Origin: Alphaproteobacteria bacterium
Lineage (GTDB): Bacteria; Pseudomonadota; Alphaproteobacteria; ATCC43930; CGMCC-115725
NCBI GenBank assembly: GCA_030041335.1
Contig: JASHOB010000215.1
Location: 88,749-152,748, forward strand
Direction of reading: 5' to 3'
DNA length: 64,000 nucleotides
Part shown: piece after piece, positions 53,848 through 63,124 of the stretch
Layout: the number at the start of each line of letters is the position of its first letter
Numbering within the stretch: the stretch's first letter is position 1
The notes under the pieces: model-generated
What the model was told of the DNA's origin: nothing
The model's input: the letters and a program-made list of their open reading frames with translations, nothing else
Database searches by the model: none
Made by a program: the position numbers and the translations under genes

Positions 53848-54288
53848 GTGAAGATTCCGAAGAAGCTGCAACCGGAAATCAACAACGCCTACGAAGAGGA
53901 ATATGAGGTACCCCTGATTGGAATCGCGCTTCCCGACGGCTACGTCCATATCACGCCGCGTGGCAGCACCCAAGTCTATGACGACGAACATTTTTCGTTC
54001 TGGATCCGCGGACGCGGCACGACGGACAAGTTGTTGCAGGACGGCGGCAAGCTCTCGATATTTTTCCGCAAATTGAGGCTTCGGTCAGAGGGCGTTCTGC
54101 CGATCGGGGGTATTGCACGCTTCTTCGGGACAGTCTCGGTCCACCGATCGGGACCGGTCTATGACAAGGTGTGGGAGCGACTGATCCCGGGCGAGAAGAA
54201 ATGGGATCCGGACAAGAAGGGCTTTGCGGTGCTGTTGAAGGTCGAACGCGCCGAGGATTTGTTTGGGCAGCCGCTTAAGCTCGATTAG
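53848..54288 (+). CDS. Putative FMN-binding split-barrel (pyridoxamine-phosphate-oxidase-like) protein
   Basis: This 146-residue protein starts at GTG behind GGGGGACGAA. The sequence VPLIGIALPDGYVHITPRGS, FSFWIRGRGTTDKLLQDGGK and VLPIGGIARFFGTVSVHRSG fits the beta strands and flavin-phosphate loop of the pyridoxamine 5'-phosphate oxidase fold. WERLIPGEKKWDPDKKGFAV resembles the dimer-facing helix. The family is assigned by pattern only. It probably shares a transcript with the VOC gene. Confidence 0.7.
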   Translation: MKIPKKLQPEINNAYEEEYEVPLIGIALPDGYVHITPRGSTQVYDDEHFSFWIRGRGTTDKLLQDGGKLSIFFRKLRLRSEGVLPIGGIARFFGTVSVHRSGPVYDKVWERLIPGEKKWDPDKKGFAVLLKVERAEDLFGQPLKLD

Positions 54289-54436
54289 GCCCGAATCACA
54301 CCGAGAATCTCCTGCCAATTCCGTTACCGCCGCAGTCGGCGCTGCGCCGCGACCGGGATGATAAACTTGGCTGAGCGTTCGGATCCCGCTCGTCTTTGGC
54401 GCTGCGCACGGGCGACCTTCCGAGCGCAATCGCGCA

Positions 54437-56956
54437 TCACAATGTGACGATCCGCAGTCGATGACGGCGTGCCAGGCTGAAAAAGATGGCCGCCAGCAAG
54501 GTGAGACTGCCGATGACCACGTAATGGACCGACGAATTGGCATTGATGAAGGTCGAGGCACTCGAGGTCGCTTGCACCAGCGCGGCGCCCAAGAACGTTG
54601 ACAGGATCGAGCCTCGGCCGCCGCCGACGCTGGCGCCGCCGAGCACAACGACGGTGATGCTCATCAGCGTGTAGTCGGTCCCCGTTGACGGCGAACCGAT
54701 GCCGACCTGGCCTGCCAGTAACATGCCGCCGATCCCGCAAAGCAGGCCTGACAGGGCGAAGGCCAACATCGTCAAGCGGCGATTGTCGATGCCCAGACGA
54801 TGGCTTGCCAGCGGATTAGAGCCCACCGCGCGAAAGCGCCGCCCAGGGTCTGTACGATAGAGCGCCGCCTCGAGACCGGCGACGACCAGCAGCGTCACGA
54901 CCATCGCCAAGGGCAAGAACCAGATCCGGATCTGTGCGGTGTCGGAAATTTCGTCGGCGATATCCCCGGCAGCGGTCGGACGCAGAAGCAGTGAAATGCC
55001 TTGCAGACCGATGAACGAAGCGATCGTTACGACGATCGCCGGCAAGCGCAAATATGCGATGGTCACGCCTTGGAGCAGGCCGAAGGCGAACGCGCCGAGG
55101 ACGATCACCAGCGTGCCGCCGACCAGCGACCAGCCATCGGCGCCGTCGGGGGTGAGGAACGAGGCGGCGACCACGCACAGGCCCGCCAGGGAACCCACCG
55201 ACAGATCGATGGCCCCGACCAGGATTGCCGCCAGCTGTCCTATCGATAAAAAAGTCAGGATGCCAAGAAACGACAGCATGCTCTTGACGCTTAGCGGCGA
55301 CAGGAAATAGCCGTTTATTGCTTCGGTGCCGCCGAGAATTGCGACCGTCAGAATCGCGAGAATGACCGCCGGGAAATGATCGCTGGCAAGGAGCCCATGC
55401 CAACCCCCGCCGCGTTCGCCGGCGTGACCGGCCGCCGCGCGCGACACCTTGGCAGTGAGGTTGGCCTCGGTGATCGATGCGTCGGTGACGTCGGCGCCTG
55501 TGAGCGTACGCACTACGCGTCCACGCGCGAAGATCAGCACGCGATCGCACAAGCCTTCGAGCTCGATGCCGTCAGACGAGGAAACCAGCACGGCAAGACC
55601 GCGATCCGCGGCCGTGCGCAGACGCTGATAAATTTCGGCACGAGCGCCAATGTCGACGCCCTTGGTCGGCTCGTCGACCAGAAGCACGGCCGGTTCAGCC
55701 GAGATTTCGCGGCCGACCAGTGCCTTTTGCTGATTGCCGCCGGAGAGTTGCGACAGATCCGCCTCGATCGAAGGCGCACGGATGCGCAGTGCTTCTACGA
55801 TCGCGGCCGCTTTGTCTTTCTCCCGCGCGCGATTGATCAGGCCGAAACGCGAGATCGTGCCCAAAAATCCGAGGCTGAGATTTTCCCGCAGGCTGAGATT
55901 GAGGAACGCCCCCTCCCGGTGCCGGTCATCCGAAATGAAGCCAAGGCCTGCCCTACGGAAAATACCGGGACGATCCCCGCTTATCGCCTGGCCCCGTACC
56001 ACAACTTCGCCGGAGAGCCGCGGCTCGATCCCGGCAGCGGTGCGAATGAAGGCGCGCTGTCCCTCGCCTTCAATGCCGGCAAGACCGACGATCTCGCCGC
56101 GCCGCGCCACCAGATCAACCTGGTCGAACCCGTGTCCGCTGAGGGCGCGCGTTTCGAACAGAATCTCGCCGCGTTCCGCGGCCTTCGAAGGGAAAATCTG
56201 GCCGAGCGGCTTGCCGGCGATCAGGGTGACGATTTCGCCGGGGGTGATGGCGCGTGCCAAGCGCCGGTCGATGATCTCCCCATCGCGCATCACCGAGATG
56301 CGATCAGCCAGCTCGTCGACCTCATGCAGCCGATGGGAAACGTAAACAATTGCCGCATTGTTACGCTTCAATTCGCGAATCAGCTCGAAGAGCTTGTGCA
56401 CGTCGGCCTGCTGGAGCGGCTCGGTTGGCTCGTCAAGGAACAGTACCTTCGGGTTTGTCGCGAGCGACCGCGCCAGTTCGACGATGTGCCGCTGGGCCAG
56501 CGACAACTCGGCGACGCGCTGGTTTGCCGGCATGACCAGTTGAGGCGTCGCGACCCGGTCGAGCAGCTCCTTGGCGCCGCCAATGTCAAGCCTTGGGGCC
56601 GCAAGCTGCAGGTTTTCAAAAACGGTCAAATCCGTTGCCAGCGCCGGATGCTGATAGACCACGGAAACGCCGATCTCGCGCATCGATCTAGGATTGGGCG
56701 CGACGATCGGCTCTCGGTCGAACTCAATTCTTCCTGCGTCGGCGGCAAGTACGCCTGCGGCGATGCCGATCAGAGTCGATTTGCCGGCGCCATTCTCGCC
56801 GACGATGGCGTGCACCTCGCCCGGTATGACGTCCAGATCGACCCCCTTCAGCGCTTGGACAGGTCCGAAGGATTTGCGCACGCCGTGTAATGCCATCGCT
56901 GGGACGAGCGCGGCGGCACGCGGCGGCGACGACGAAGGAAACGGCACGTCAGCCAT
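54437..56956 (-). CDS. Sugar ABC transporter, fused ATPase-permease
   Basis: This 839-residue protein joins a RbsA-like tandem ATPase (about residues 20-515) to a RbsC-like permease (about 535-835). ATPase one has GENGAGKS (53-60), VSVVYQHP, a degenerate signature LSLAQRHIVELARSL, and LFLDEPTE. ATPase two has a degenerate Walker A, as usual in RbsA, and LSGGNQQKALVGREI with LLVDEPTKGVD. The permease half has VGAIDLSVGSLAGLCVV and 8-9 hydrophobic segments. RbsA and RbsC are normally separate. It overlaps the free permease gene by eight bases. The substrate is unknown, probably a pentose or other sugar. Confidence 0.93.
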   Translation of the reverse strand: MADVPFPSSSPPRAAALVPAMALHGVRKSFGPVQALKGVDLDVIPGEVHAIVGENGAGKSTLIGIAAGVLAADAGRIEFDREPIVAPNPRSMREIGVSVVYQHPALATDLTVFENLQLAAPRLDIGGAKELLDRVATPQLVMPANQRVAELSLAQRHIVELARSLATNPKVLFLDEPTEPLQQADVHKLFELIRELKRNNAAIVYVSHRLHEVDELADRISVMRDGEIIDRRLARAITPGEIVTLIAGKPLGQIFPSKAAERGEILFETRALSGHGFDQVDLVARRGEIVGLAGIEGEGQRAFIRTAAGIEPRLSGEVVVRGQAISGDRPGIFRRAGLGFISDDRHREGAFLNLSLRENLSLGFLGTISRFGLINRAREKDKAAAIVEALRIRAPSIEADLSQLSGGNQQKALVGREISAEPAVLLVDEPTKGVDIGARAEIYQRLRTAADRGLAVLVSSSDGIELEGLCDRVLIFARGRVVRTLTGADVTDASITEANLTAKVSRAAAGHAGERGGGWHGLLASDHFPAVILAILTVAILGGTEAINGYFLSPLSVKSMLSFLGILTFLSIGQLAAILVGAIDLSVGSLAGLCVVAASFLTPDGADGWSLVGGTLVIVLGAFAFGLLQGVTIAYLRLPAIVVTIASFIGLQGISLLLRPTAAGDIADEISDTAQIRIWFLPLAMVVTLLVVAGLEAALYRTDPGRRFRAVGSNPLASHRLGIDNRRLTMLAFALSGLLCGIGGMLLAGQVGIGSPSTGTDYTLMSITVVVLGGASVGGGRGSILSTFLGAALVQATSSASTFINANSSVHYVVIGSLTLLAAIFFSLARRHRLRIVTL

Positions 56957-57896
56957 AGCGCAGCCGCAGCCGCCGCGCCGCTTCGGGCAAGGCCACGCCG
57001 CCGATGACGATGACCGCGTCGGCGAGGTCTTCTGCCGAGCCGCCGAACCCCAGTGCCGTCACCAACTGTGCCAGATAGGTCAGAAAGAAGGCGCCGATGA
57101 TGGTGGCGACGACGCTGCCCTTGGTAACGCCGCCGATCGAATTGCCGCCCACCACCACGGCCGCGATGGTGCCGAGGAGGTAGGGCAGGCCGCATAGCAC
57201 CGTCGGCGATACCAGATAGCCCGAGAGCATGATCGCCGCGATCGCGTAGAGGAGCCCCGCTACGACATAGGTGAGGAGACCGTAGGTCTCAAGCGGAATG
57301 CCAACCGCGTGCGCCGCCGCCGGATTGACGCTGACCGCGATAAACCGGCGTCCGATGACGGTGCGCGTCATGACGAAGACGACGGCGCCGACGACAACGG
57401 CCAACACCCAAATCGTGTTCGGAACGAAGAGGGCACGTCCCTCGAAGAAGGACACGAGCATTGGCGGCGCCTGTACCGAGGCGCCGGTCGACACCCAGTA
57501 TGTGAGCCCGAACAGGATCGCGTTGGCGCCAATGGTGGTGACCAGGGGAGGAACCCCCAAATAGGTGATGATCGCGCCGGTGAGGGCGCCGCAGAGCGCG
57601 CCGACGGCGAGGGCGACGACCACCCAGAATATGACCGTGCCAAAATGCGTACTGCCGTCGGGCAACTTGGTCACGATCACCGCCGTAAAGGACATGATGC
57701 CGGCAACCGAGAGATCAAGGCCGCGCTGCTGGATCACCAGATGTTGGCCGATGGACGGCATCGCCAGAATCGCGAAATAGGGCAGGGTGGAAAGAATCGC
57801 AGCGGAATTGATCGTGCTCGGCGCGAGTATGGAGCCGATGATTACTAAAACAACCGTGGCGACGAAGGATTTGGCGGCAAGAGGCAAGTTGGCCAC
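56949..57896 (-). CDS. Sugar ABC transporter permease (RbsC-like)
   Basis: This 315-residue inner-membrane protein starts at GTG (VANLPLAAKSFV). Features are QQRGLDLSVAGIMSFTAVIV, the DLSVG-type permease motif; GALTGAIITYLGVPPLVTTI; VNPAAAHAVGIPLETYG, the conserved cytoplasmic loop; and VGGNSIGGVTKGSVVATIIG. It would pair with the permease half of the fusion protein to make a heterodimeric channel. It overlaps the fusion gene by eight bases and lies 143 bases after the binding-protein stop, with a hairpin between. Confidence 0.93.
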   Translation of the reverse strand: MANLPLAAKSFVATVVLVIIGSILAPSTINSAAILSTLPYFAILAMPSIGQHLVIQQRGLDLSVAGIMSFTAVIVTKLPDGSTHFGTVIFWVVVALAVGALCGALTGAIITYLGVPPLVTTIGANAILFGLTYWVSTGASVQAPPMLVSFFEGRALFVPNTIWVLAVVVGAVVFVMTRTVIGRRFIAVSVNPAAAHAVGIPLETYGLLTYVVAGLLYAIAAIMLSGYLVSPTVLCGLPYLLGTIAAVVVGGNSIGGVTKGSVVATIIGAFFLTYLAQLVTALGFGGSAEDLADAVIVIGGVALPEAARRLRLRYG

Positions 57897-57901
57897 GTCC
57901 C

Positions 57902-57930
57902 AAGAAAAACCAGGCAGTTACGAACCTGCC
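57902..57930 (-). terminator. Hairpin with T-run between binding protein and permease genes
   Basis: On the minus strand GGCAG pairs with CTGCC around an eight-base loop (57930-57913), and TTTTTCTT follows three bases on. It lies just before the permease ribosome binding site. Partial terminators here are common in importers that need more binding protein than membrane components. Confidence 0.4.
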
Positions 57931-58039
57931 ATCGTCGCCTGCGGAGCGGCGACCGCCGTTCCCCCCGGATATTCCGCCCCTTGTTGCCCGCCGACGCAAT
58001 CGGGCGGGCCCGGTGGGGGGAGCGGCGGGCGCTCGCTGG

Positions 58040-59158
58040 TTACTTGCCGCCCAGCGCGGTCAGCTGCTCCGTCTTGCTCAGCATCGAGGATGGGATCGAA
58101 TCCGCCGGCATTTGCTTATCGCATTTGATCGCGAGCTTCGGATTGTTCGAGGTGTTGTCCTCGGTAAAGGGAAGCGTGATCAGGCTAGGCTCAAGGTTGT
58201 TGACGCCTTCAGCCGCGGCCACCGCCTTGCGCAAGGCCAGGCGGACCATCCAGGTGTGGGCGTCCATACTGGCCATTTTGAAGCCGGGGTGGTCGGCGGT
58301 GAGGCAACTCAGATCCATCAACGATTGCCCGACATAGGTTGGCACCGGCTTGCCAGCCGCAAGGAAGGCCCGGATCGGCCCTGTGGTTTCGCTGTAAATC
58401 CCATCGATCTCGGGATACTTGGCTATCAACGCCGCGGTCTTCTGCTGCGCCAAGGCCGGATCCCAATTGGTCGGCACCGGCTGTCCCTCGAGCACGTGGA
58501 TGTTGGGATATTTCTTGAATACAGCCGCCCAGCCGGTCACCTGAGCGCCGGTCATCGGGTTACCCGGGGTACCGCCGAAGATCAGCACATTGCCCTGATC
58601 GTGAAGGGTCCTGGCCAGCCACATGGCGAACTGCTGGCCGACCACAACCTGGTCTTCAGTCACGCGATCGACATAGTCACGGCCGATCTTGCCGGGGAAG
58701 TTGTCGGCCGGAGTGCCCGTGTCATAAGGCACCACCGCGACGCCCGCCTGCGTGGCTTCGCGTGTCGCCTTGGTGATTGCCGCGCCGCCATCGAGGAAGG
58801 TCACGATCACATCATAATGCTGCGCAACCAGGCCTTCGATGTCTGCGATCTGTTTTTCCGGCTTGAACTCACCATCAGTGTATTTGGTCTCGGTGATGTT
58901 CTTGCACTTCGCGGCCTCGTCCTCGAACTCGGCGCGGGTAATATGACGCCAATAATTGCCGCCCCAGCCATCCGACAGCGCCACTTTGATCTTCTTGTTG
59001 CCGCAGAATTTCGACATCGGCTGAAAGTCGGCGACCGTGCCCTTCTTGTTTGGCGCAAGATCGACCTTGGTGATATCGGCGGCAAATGATGGCGCAGCCA
59101 GCACCGCCGCCATGCTCAGCGCCGCTGCGCCGAGCATCAGTTTTTGCATTGACGACAT
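58040..59158 (-). CDS. Sugar ABC transporter substrate-binding protein
   Basis: This 372-residue periplasmic protein has a signal peptide (LMLGAAALSMAAVLAAPSFA, cleavage near residue 26). A RbsB-type binding fold follows: KKIKVALSDGWGGNYWRHIT, VAQHYDVIVTFLDGGAAITK, TRDATQ-like helix, VVPYDTGTPADNFPGKIGRD, and NVLIFGGTPGNPMTGAQ. TWMVRLALRKAVAAAEGVNN is in the second lobe. A strong Shine-Dalgarno GGGAGGGG precedes the ATG. It is the first gene of the operon with the permease and fused ATPase-permease. The sugar is not identified. Confidence 0.93.
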   Translation of the reverse strand: MSSMQKLMLGAAALSMAAVLAAPSFAADITKVDLAPNKKGTVADFQPMSKFCGNKKIKVALSDGWGGNYWRHITRAEFEDEAAKCKNITETKYTDGEFKPEKQIADIEGLVAQHYDVIVTFLDGGAAITKATREATQAGVAVVPYDTGTPADNFPGKIGRDYVDRVTEDQVVVGQQFAMWLARTLHDQGNVLIFGGTPGNPMTGAQVTGWAAVFKKYPNIHVLEGQPVPTNWDPALAQQKTAALIAKYPEIDGIYSETTGPIRAFLAAGKPVPTYVGQSLMDLSCLTADHPGFKMASMDAHTWMVRLALRKAVAAAEGVNNLEPSLITLPFTEDNTSNNPKLAIKCDKQMPADSIPSSMLSKTEQLTALGGK

Positions 59159-59329
59159 TCCACCCCTCCCTTTGGCTCAACTCCGGCGAAGGCGAGGGTT
59201 GGGCCGACCCTGCTCTCGCTTTTTGCTTAAACGCAGATTTGACTGAAAAAATTTAATTTTCAATAACAAAAGATTTACCGGCTTGCGGCTGGCGGAAATT
59301 CGCGGGCGGGATTAACGCACGGCAAGGGT

Positions 59330-59797
59330 TTAGCGGTCGATTTTGAGCCAGGGATAGCGAGCCGTGTCTTTGCCCGCGTAATCGGGATCGAGGTAGATGA
59401 AGACGCGCTGAATCTTCCAATCGCGAATCTCGAAAACGTCACACCATCGTCCGGCCTGCCACTCGGGCGCGCCTGCCCGCCATGAGCCGTCGCGATGCTC
59501 GCCGTGGCTCGTTCCTTCGCACACGACCAGATCGCTACCCGAGAAGATCCAGTTGAAATGCGAATAATGATGAACGATCGATTTGATGGTGCCCCCGACT
59601 TCGGTGAACAGCTTTTCTATTTCGGCACTGCCGTTGGCGAGGCCCCACTTTGGGAAATACACCTGAGCGTCGCCGGCGAAGAGCTCGAGGATCGACCCTC
59701 CGGTCGACGTCTTCCCGCCATTGTCGAAGGCTTTCAGATATTCGAGCGCAACCGACTTGCGCTGCTCGTCAGTCATTGTCTGCGTCGTTAGCGCCAT
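59330..59797 (-). CDS. NTF2-like / SnoaL-like protein
   Basis: This 155-residue protein has the NTF2-like fold: SVALEYLKAFDNGG, ILELFAGDAQVYFPKWGLAN, IVHHYSHFNWIFSGSDLVVC, and WCDVFEIRDWKIQRVFIYLD. Fold relatives include polyketide cyclases and steroid isomerases, but also many uncharacterised proteins. It lies upstream of, and on the same strand as, the sugar importer, with 171 bases between, so linkage to it is possible but unproven. Confidence 0.88.
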   Translation of the reverse strand: MALTTQTMTDEQRKSVALEYLKAFDNGGKTSTGGSILELFAGDAQVYFPKWGLANGSAEIEKLFTEVGGTIKSIVHHYSHFNWIFSGSDLVVCEGTSHGEHRDGSWRAGAPEWQAGRWCDVFEIRDWKIQRVFIYLDPDYAGKDTARYPWLKIDR

Positions 59798-60224
59798 GCG
59801 TCGCTCCCCTCTATCCCCCGAACCGGGTTTTTTGTTGCCGATCCAACAAAATGGAACTCGCGAAACCCGACCCTGCGCACGGCTCTCAGCGCAACCCTGG
59901 ACAGGGTAGACAAAATCTAAAGAATCAATCGCTTAGATCAAGACACTACGAGACGAAACGACCGAATTCAAGCACGCTCGATAAGCCGCGGTGCCTTGCC
60001 CGAAGGTGTCGGAATCTGATTAACTTGTGAGGCGAAGCTAATAACCGGCGTCAGACAGAACCCCCGACCGGGTGAGGTGCAGCACGCGGTCCCATCGACC
60101 GGACTGCTCGGAAGTGGCGCGCAATGGTTAGACCGGTGCTACCATGGCGACGCGGTACTGTCATTGACTTCGGCATACCATACCGTCACGGCGATGAAAC
60201 CTTGGGAGCGCTAGAGAGAACGTC
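59798..60224. other. 427-base divergent region, no gene seen
   Basis: It lies between the NTF2-like gene (minus) and the CBS-BON gene (plus). A short CCCG-AAC-CGGG hairpin followed by TTTTTT occurs near 59817-59834 on the plus strand, without an upstream plus-strand gene. The remaining sequence has no recognisable coding frame, and no promoter can be defined. Confidence 0.45.
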
Positions 60225-60896
60225 ATGCGGGCGAGAGATGTGATGGTGCGGGACGTCGTGACAGTCACTCCCGACACCGATATCGAAGAGGCGGTTAAGC
60301 TCCTGGTCGCACATGATATTAGCGCGTTGCCGGTCGTCGATGGTCACGCCAATCTCGTTGGAATCATCAGCGAGGCAGACCTGATCCATCGCCCCGAGAT
60401 CGGCGCCGAAAGGCGGCGACCGTGGTGGCTCGAAGCGGTAACCCCTGCGGCGACCCTGGCCGACGAGTTTTCGAAGGCACATGGCAAGAAAGTCGGCGAA
60501 ATGATGACCAGGGACGTCGTGTCTACGACGGAAGACACGCCGCTGTCGGAAATTGCGGCGCTGCTTGAGCACAAGCGCATAAAGCGCGTGCCGATCACTC
60601 GGGACGGCAAGGTCGTCGGCGTGGTGAGCCGCGCCAATCTCATTCAGGCTCTGGCGTCGCTCGTCGGCGACCTTGAGGAAAGCCCGACCACCGACCGCAA
60701 GATTCGGGACGATTTGCTCAATAAGCTGAAGCAGCAGTCTTGGACGGATTTTGGCGCCCGCAATGTCATTGTCTCTCGCGGCGTGGTGCATCTCTGGGGT
60801 CTCGTGAGCTCGGATTCGGAGCGCAAGGCGCTGATTGCGCTAGCCGAGAGTGTACCGGGCGTGACACGTGTCGCTGACGAAATGTTCGGGTACTGA
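60225..60896 (+). CDS. CBS-pair plus BON domain protein
   Basis: This 223-residue protein has two CBS repeats at about 7-60 (VRDVVTVTPDTDIEEAVKLL, ALPVVDGHANLVGIISEADL) and 95-150 (VSTTEDTPLSEIAALLEHKR, PITRDGKVVGVVSRANLI). A BON domain follows at about 158-222 (IVSRGVVHLWGLVSSDSERK). CBS pairs bind adenosine nucleotides; BON domains bind membranes or phospholipids. This fusion is common in alphaproteobacteria, and its role is unknown, perhaps stress-linked. AGAGAAC precedes the ATG. Confidence 0.93.
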   Translation: MRARDVMVRDVVTVTPDTDIEEAVKLLVAHDISALPVVDGHANLVGIISEADLIHRPEIGAERRRPWWLEAVTPAATLADEFSKAHGKKVGEMMTRDVVSTTEDTPLSEIAALLEHKRIKRVPITRDGKVVGVVSRANLIQALASLVGDLEESPTTDRKIRDDLLNKLKQQSWTDFGARNVIVSRGVVHLWGLVSSDSERKALIALAESVPGVTRVADEMFGY

Positions 60897-61082
60897 CGGA
60901 AGCGCGTGCCGAGCGTCAAAGCGGCGCTCTGATGCTGGAAGGGACGATGTCTTGAGTTACGAATGCCGGTCCGGGCCCGCCTAAGACTCAAACATCCTGT
61001 GAAACCTTTAGCCGACCTTCGGGCTTCGCCCGGTCGTACGACAAGCGCGAAGCCGGGGTAGTCTTTTCGCTGCTCGGTCGCC

Positions 61083-61440
61083 TCAATGGCGGTCAAAGTC
61101 GAGCGGAACGGCCGGCAGAACCTGGGTATGTTCATGCTGCACAGACTGCAGCGCCTCCGGATTGAGGCCAAGAGCGGCCAGAATCGTCGCTGCGATCTGT
61201 GCAGTCTCAACGGGGCTTGTCACCATGCGGGCGCTGAAGCTCGGGTTCGATACCAGCATGATGAGTTTCGTATCGTCGTGCGAGAAGCCGCCATGTTCGG
61301 CGAGCTTGGCATGGCTCCCCGAGTAGGTGACGCCGATATTCGGCGTCACAATAATGTCAGGCCTGCGTGGATCGCCATTGGGCGGCAGTCCGGTCAGGTT
61401 GAACAACTGGCCAATCGCTGGGCCGGCGAAAATCTCACCG
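61083..61440 (-). pseudogene. Truncated C-terminal remnant of a phosphodiesterase/alkaline phosphatase-like gene
   Basis: The frame ends in DPRRPDIIVTPNIGVTYSGS, AEHGGFSHDDTKLIMLVSNP and SPVETAQIAATILAALGLNP. This matches the C-terminal end of type I phosphodiesterase / alkaline phosphatase-superfamily enzymes, where AEHGGFSHDDT contains metal ligands. The main body that should precede it is absent. The frame extends upstream to 61556 but changes into a zinc-ribbon-like stretch (SRCSKCGAKWPQ), so the two pieces look joined by deletion. It is probably non-functional. Confidence 0.65.
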
Positions 61441-61556
61441 ATCCAATCACCGCATCCCGCCCGTATGTATCGTCCCGACCTGACCGATGGCTGCGGCCAC
61501 TTAGCCCCGCACTTGCTGCACCGGCTCCGAGCGACGAGATGGCGCAGCTTAGGCAC
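61441..61556 (-). pseudogene. Zinc-ribbon-like fragment fused to the phosphodiesterase remnant
   Basis: PKLRHLVARSRCSKCGAKWP and a third cysteine (RAGCGDWIGE) recall small alphaproteobacterial proteins with a CxxC zinc ribbon. It runs in the same frame into the phosphodiesterase remnant. No family is certain, and the join may be accidental. Confidence 0.35.
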
Positions 61557-61669
61557 CCGCGACGAGGCAAAGGCGCAGAAATGGTGTTCGGAGACACAAG
61601 GCTAATGGCCGTCCGGCCCCGCGAACGGGCTGGGCACACCTGCGCGACGGTGTGCCACGAGTTCGGAGG

Positions 61670-62377
61670 TCACTTGATAAATTCGATCTTCCGGATAAAG
61701 GATTTCGCGACTCCACTGCCGGTCACATTGGCCGTGTCGATGGCGAGCCCGATGCCGCTGACGTCGGGCACGTGTTCTTTGCCGAAAACCCGCTTGAACG
61801 TCTCGGCAATCGGAAAATCGGTCGCAACGGTCGCGCCCCGTGGCGGCCGCGCGACACAGATGAAACGGCCACTGGTGTGGTGATAGCGTCCCATGTAAGG
61901 CTTGTTGATCGTGTCGTTCTCGCAGAGAAAGAGCCCGAGGAAATAGGGGCTGTCGGGAATGAACAGCGATCCACTCGGATGGCGCTCTCGACCGAAGAAA
62001 ATATAGACCATGATCGCTTCCGATCTAATGCCCTTCTCATAAGAAGCACCGGCCGGAAAGGCGTCGTCACCCCACTCGATATGTACACGCGAAAAATCTC
62101 GGACGTTCATTTCGTTGAGCAGAAGGCCAAAAGCGCGCGTTTTGGTTTCGAGCACGAGTTGGCTGGGCGTGGCCGAATAAACCACTCTTCGCGGGTTGCT
62201 CGCGTCTTGCTTCGGCACGAAGCCTTTCGCGCCGAGCCAGCTTAAAACGGATCCACCTGGAAATCCGGAGAAATCGATAGCGCGTTTCGGGCCGTCCGCC
62301 GAATGCGCCGGATGAACCGTAGCGGTCATCAACAGAGCTACTATTGCGCAAATTGCGAGCAGATGCCTGGATGCCAT
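61670..62377 (-). CDS. Exported protein of unknown function (possibly DUF3047-like)
   Basis: This 235-residue protein has a signal peptide (LLAICAIVALLMTATVHPAHSA). The mature part shows FSRVHIEWGDDAFPAGASYE, SEAIMVYIFFGRERHPSGSL, FLCENDTINKPYMGRYHHTS, and GIGLAIDTANVTGSGVAKSF. The layout (weighted beta strands with an EWGD box and a final SFIRKIEF) resembles DUF3047-type exported proteins, which I recall imperfectly. The ATG at 62377 is chosen for the signal peptide. It is divergent from the exported gene at 62648. Confidence 0.65.
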   Translation of the reverse strand: MASRHLLAICAIVALLMTATVHPAHSADGPKRAIDFSGFPGGSVLSWLGAKGFVPKQDASNPRRVVYSATPSQLVLETKTRAFGLLLNEMNVRDFSRVHIEWGDDAFPAGASYEKGIRSEAIMVYIFFGRERHPSGSLFIPDSPYFLGLFLCENDTINKPYMGRYHHTSGRFICVARPPRGATVATDFPIAETFKRVFGKEHVPDVSGIGLAIDTANVTGSGVAKSFIRKIEFIK

Positions 62378-62647
62378 ATGCGTACTCCCAAAGCGACGTG
62401 GTGGGCGGCCATCGCCGGGCCGAGCCAGGGCAGCATGATTATACCATCGCGCGAGTCCTTCCCGGCCAGAGCGTCGAAATTCGGGGCGCACGGCACTGAT
62501 TTCGCGGGCCAACGCCTCAAGGGCCTCGAGGTCGAACGCTGGCTGTGACTAGCCATCCTTAACCAAGCGATTGGGTGAGAACCTTGCAAATAGGGATTTG
62601 CCAATCAATGCTGATTAAGCATCTCTCAACTGAAAGACCGGATCAGG

Positions 62648-63124
62648 ATGCGATCCTCGATCAAATTAGTGGGCTTTGCGGCTGGAACTCTGATCTCCGC
62701 ACTCTTCTCTTCACCAGGCTTTGCAAAGGATTGCGACGCGCCAAACCCGAGCGCGGCGATCGCGGCACCTCCAGCGTCAGTATCTCCTAACGCCGCCGGG
62801 TTCTCGGGAGTGTGGGGCGGAACTTGGATATTCCAGATGTTACAGGGCATTTACCTGCAGCGAGCAACCGTGTGCGCTCGATTGCATGTATCGGTTACCA
62901 GCAGCACTTCCGCCAATGTGAGCTATTGCTCCGGAACTAACTCTGTTACAGGCTACGGCCGCCGGTGTGAACAGTATACGGCCAGCATCAACGGCAACGT
63001 CCTTCAATTTAAGTCGAAGTTGGGGAACGCCTTTAGTTTTGCCAACCAGGGAACCTCGCTTGCCGCCGAGGTTCGCCTCGGTTCCTTGATTGAGACGTAC
63101 CTAACCCAATTTCAGAAAATGTAG
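62648..63124 (+). CDS. Small exported protein of unknown function
   Basis: This 158-residue protein begins MRSSIKLVGFAAGTLISALF with a cleavage-like SPGFA near residue 26. The mature part has Ala/Pro/Ser-rich sequence, then AAGFSGVWGGTWIFQMLQGI and VSVTSSTSANVSYCSGTNSV. GNVLQFKSKLGNAFSFANQG suggests a beta-rich fold. There are five cysteines. I recognise no family. Its base composition is less GC-rich than the core genes, as is the surrounding region. Confidence 0.65.
   Translation: MRSSIKLVGFAAGTLISALFSSPGFAKDCDAPNPSAAIAAPPASVSPNAAGFSGVWGGTWIFQMLQGIYLQRATVCARLHVSVTSSTSANVSYCSGTNSVTGYGRRCEQYTASINGNVLQFKSKLGNAFSFANQGTSLAAEVRLGSLIETYLTQFQKM

Noticed and set aside
55376..56890. Plus-strand frame of 504 codons antisense to the ABC fusion
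   Set aside because: Shadow frame; the minus strand has Walker A, signature and Walker B motifs in order.
58013..59089. Plus-strand frame of 358 codons antisense to the binding protein
   Set aside because: No family resemblance, and the minus strand has a signal peptide and Shine-Dalgarno.
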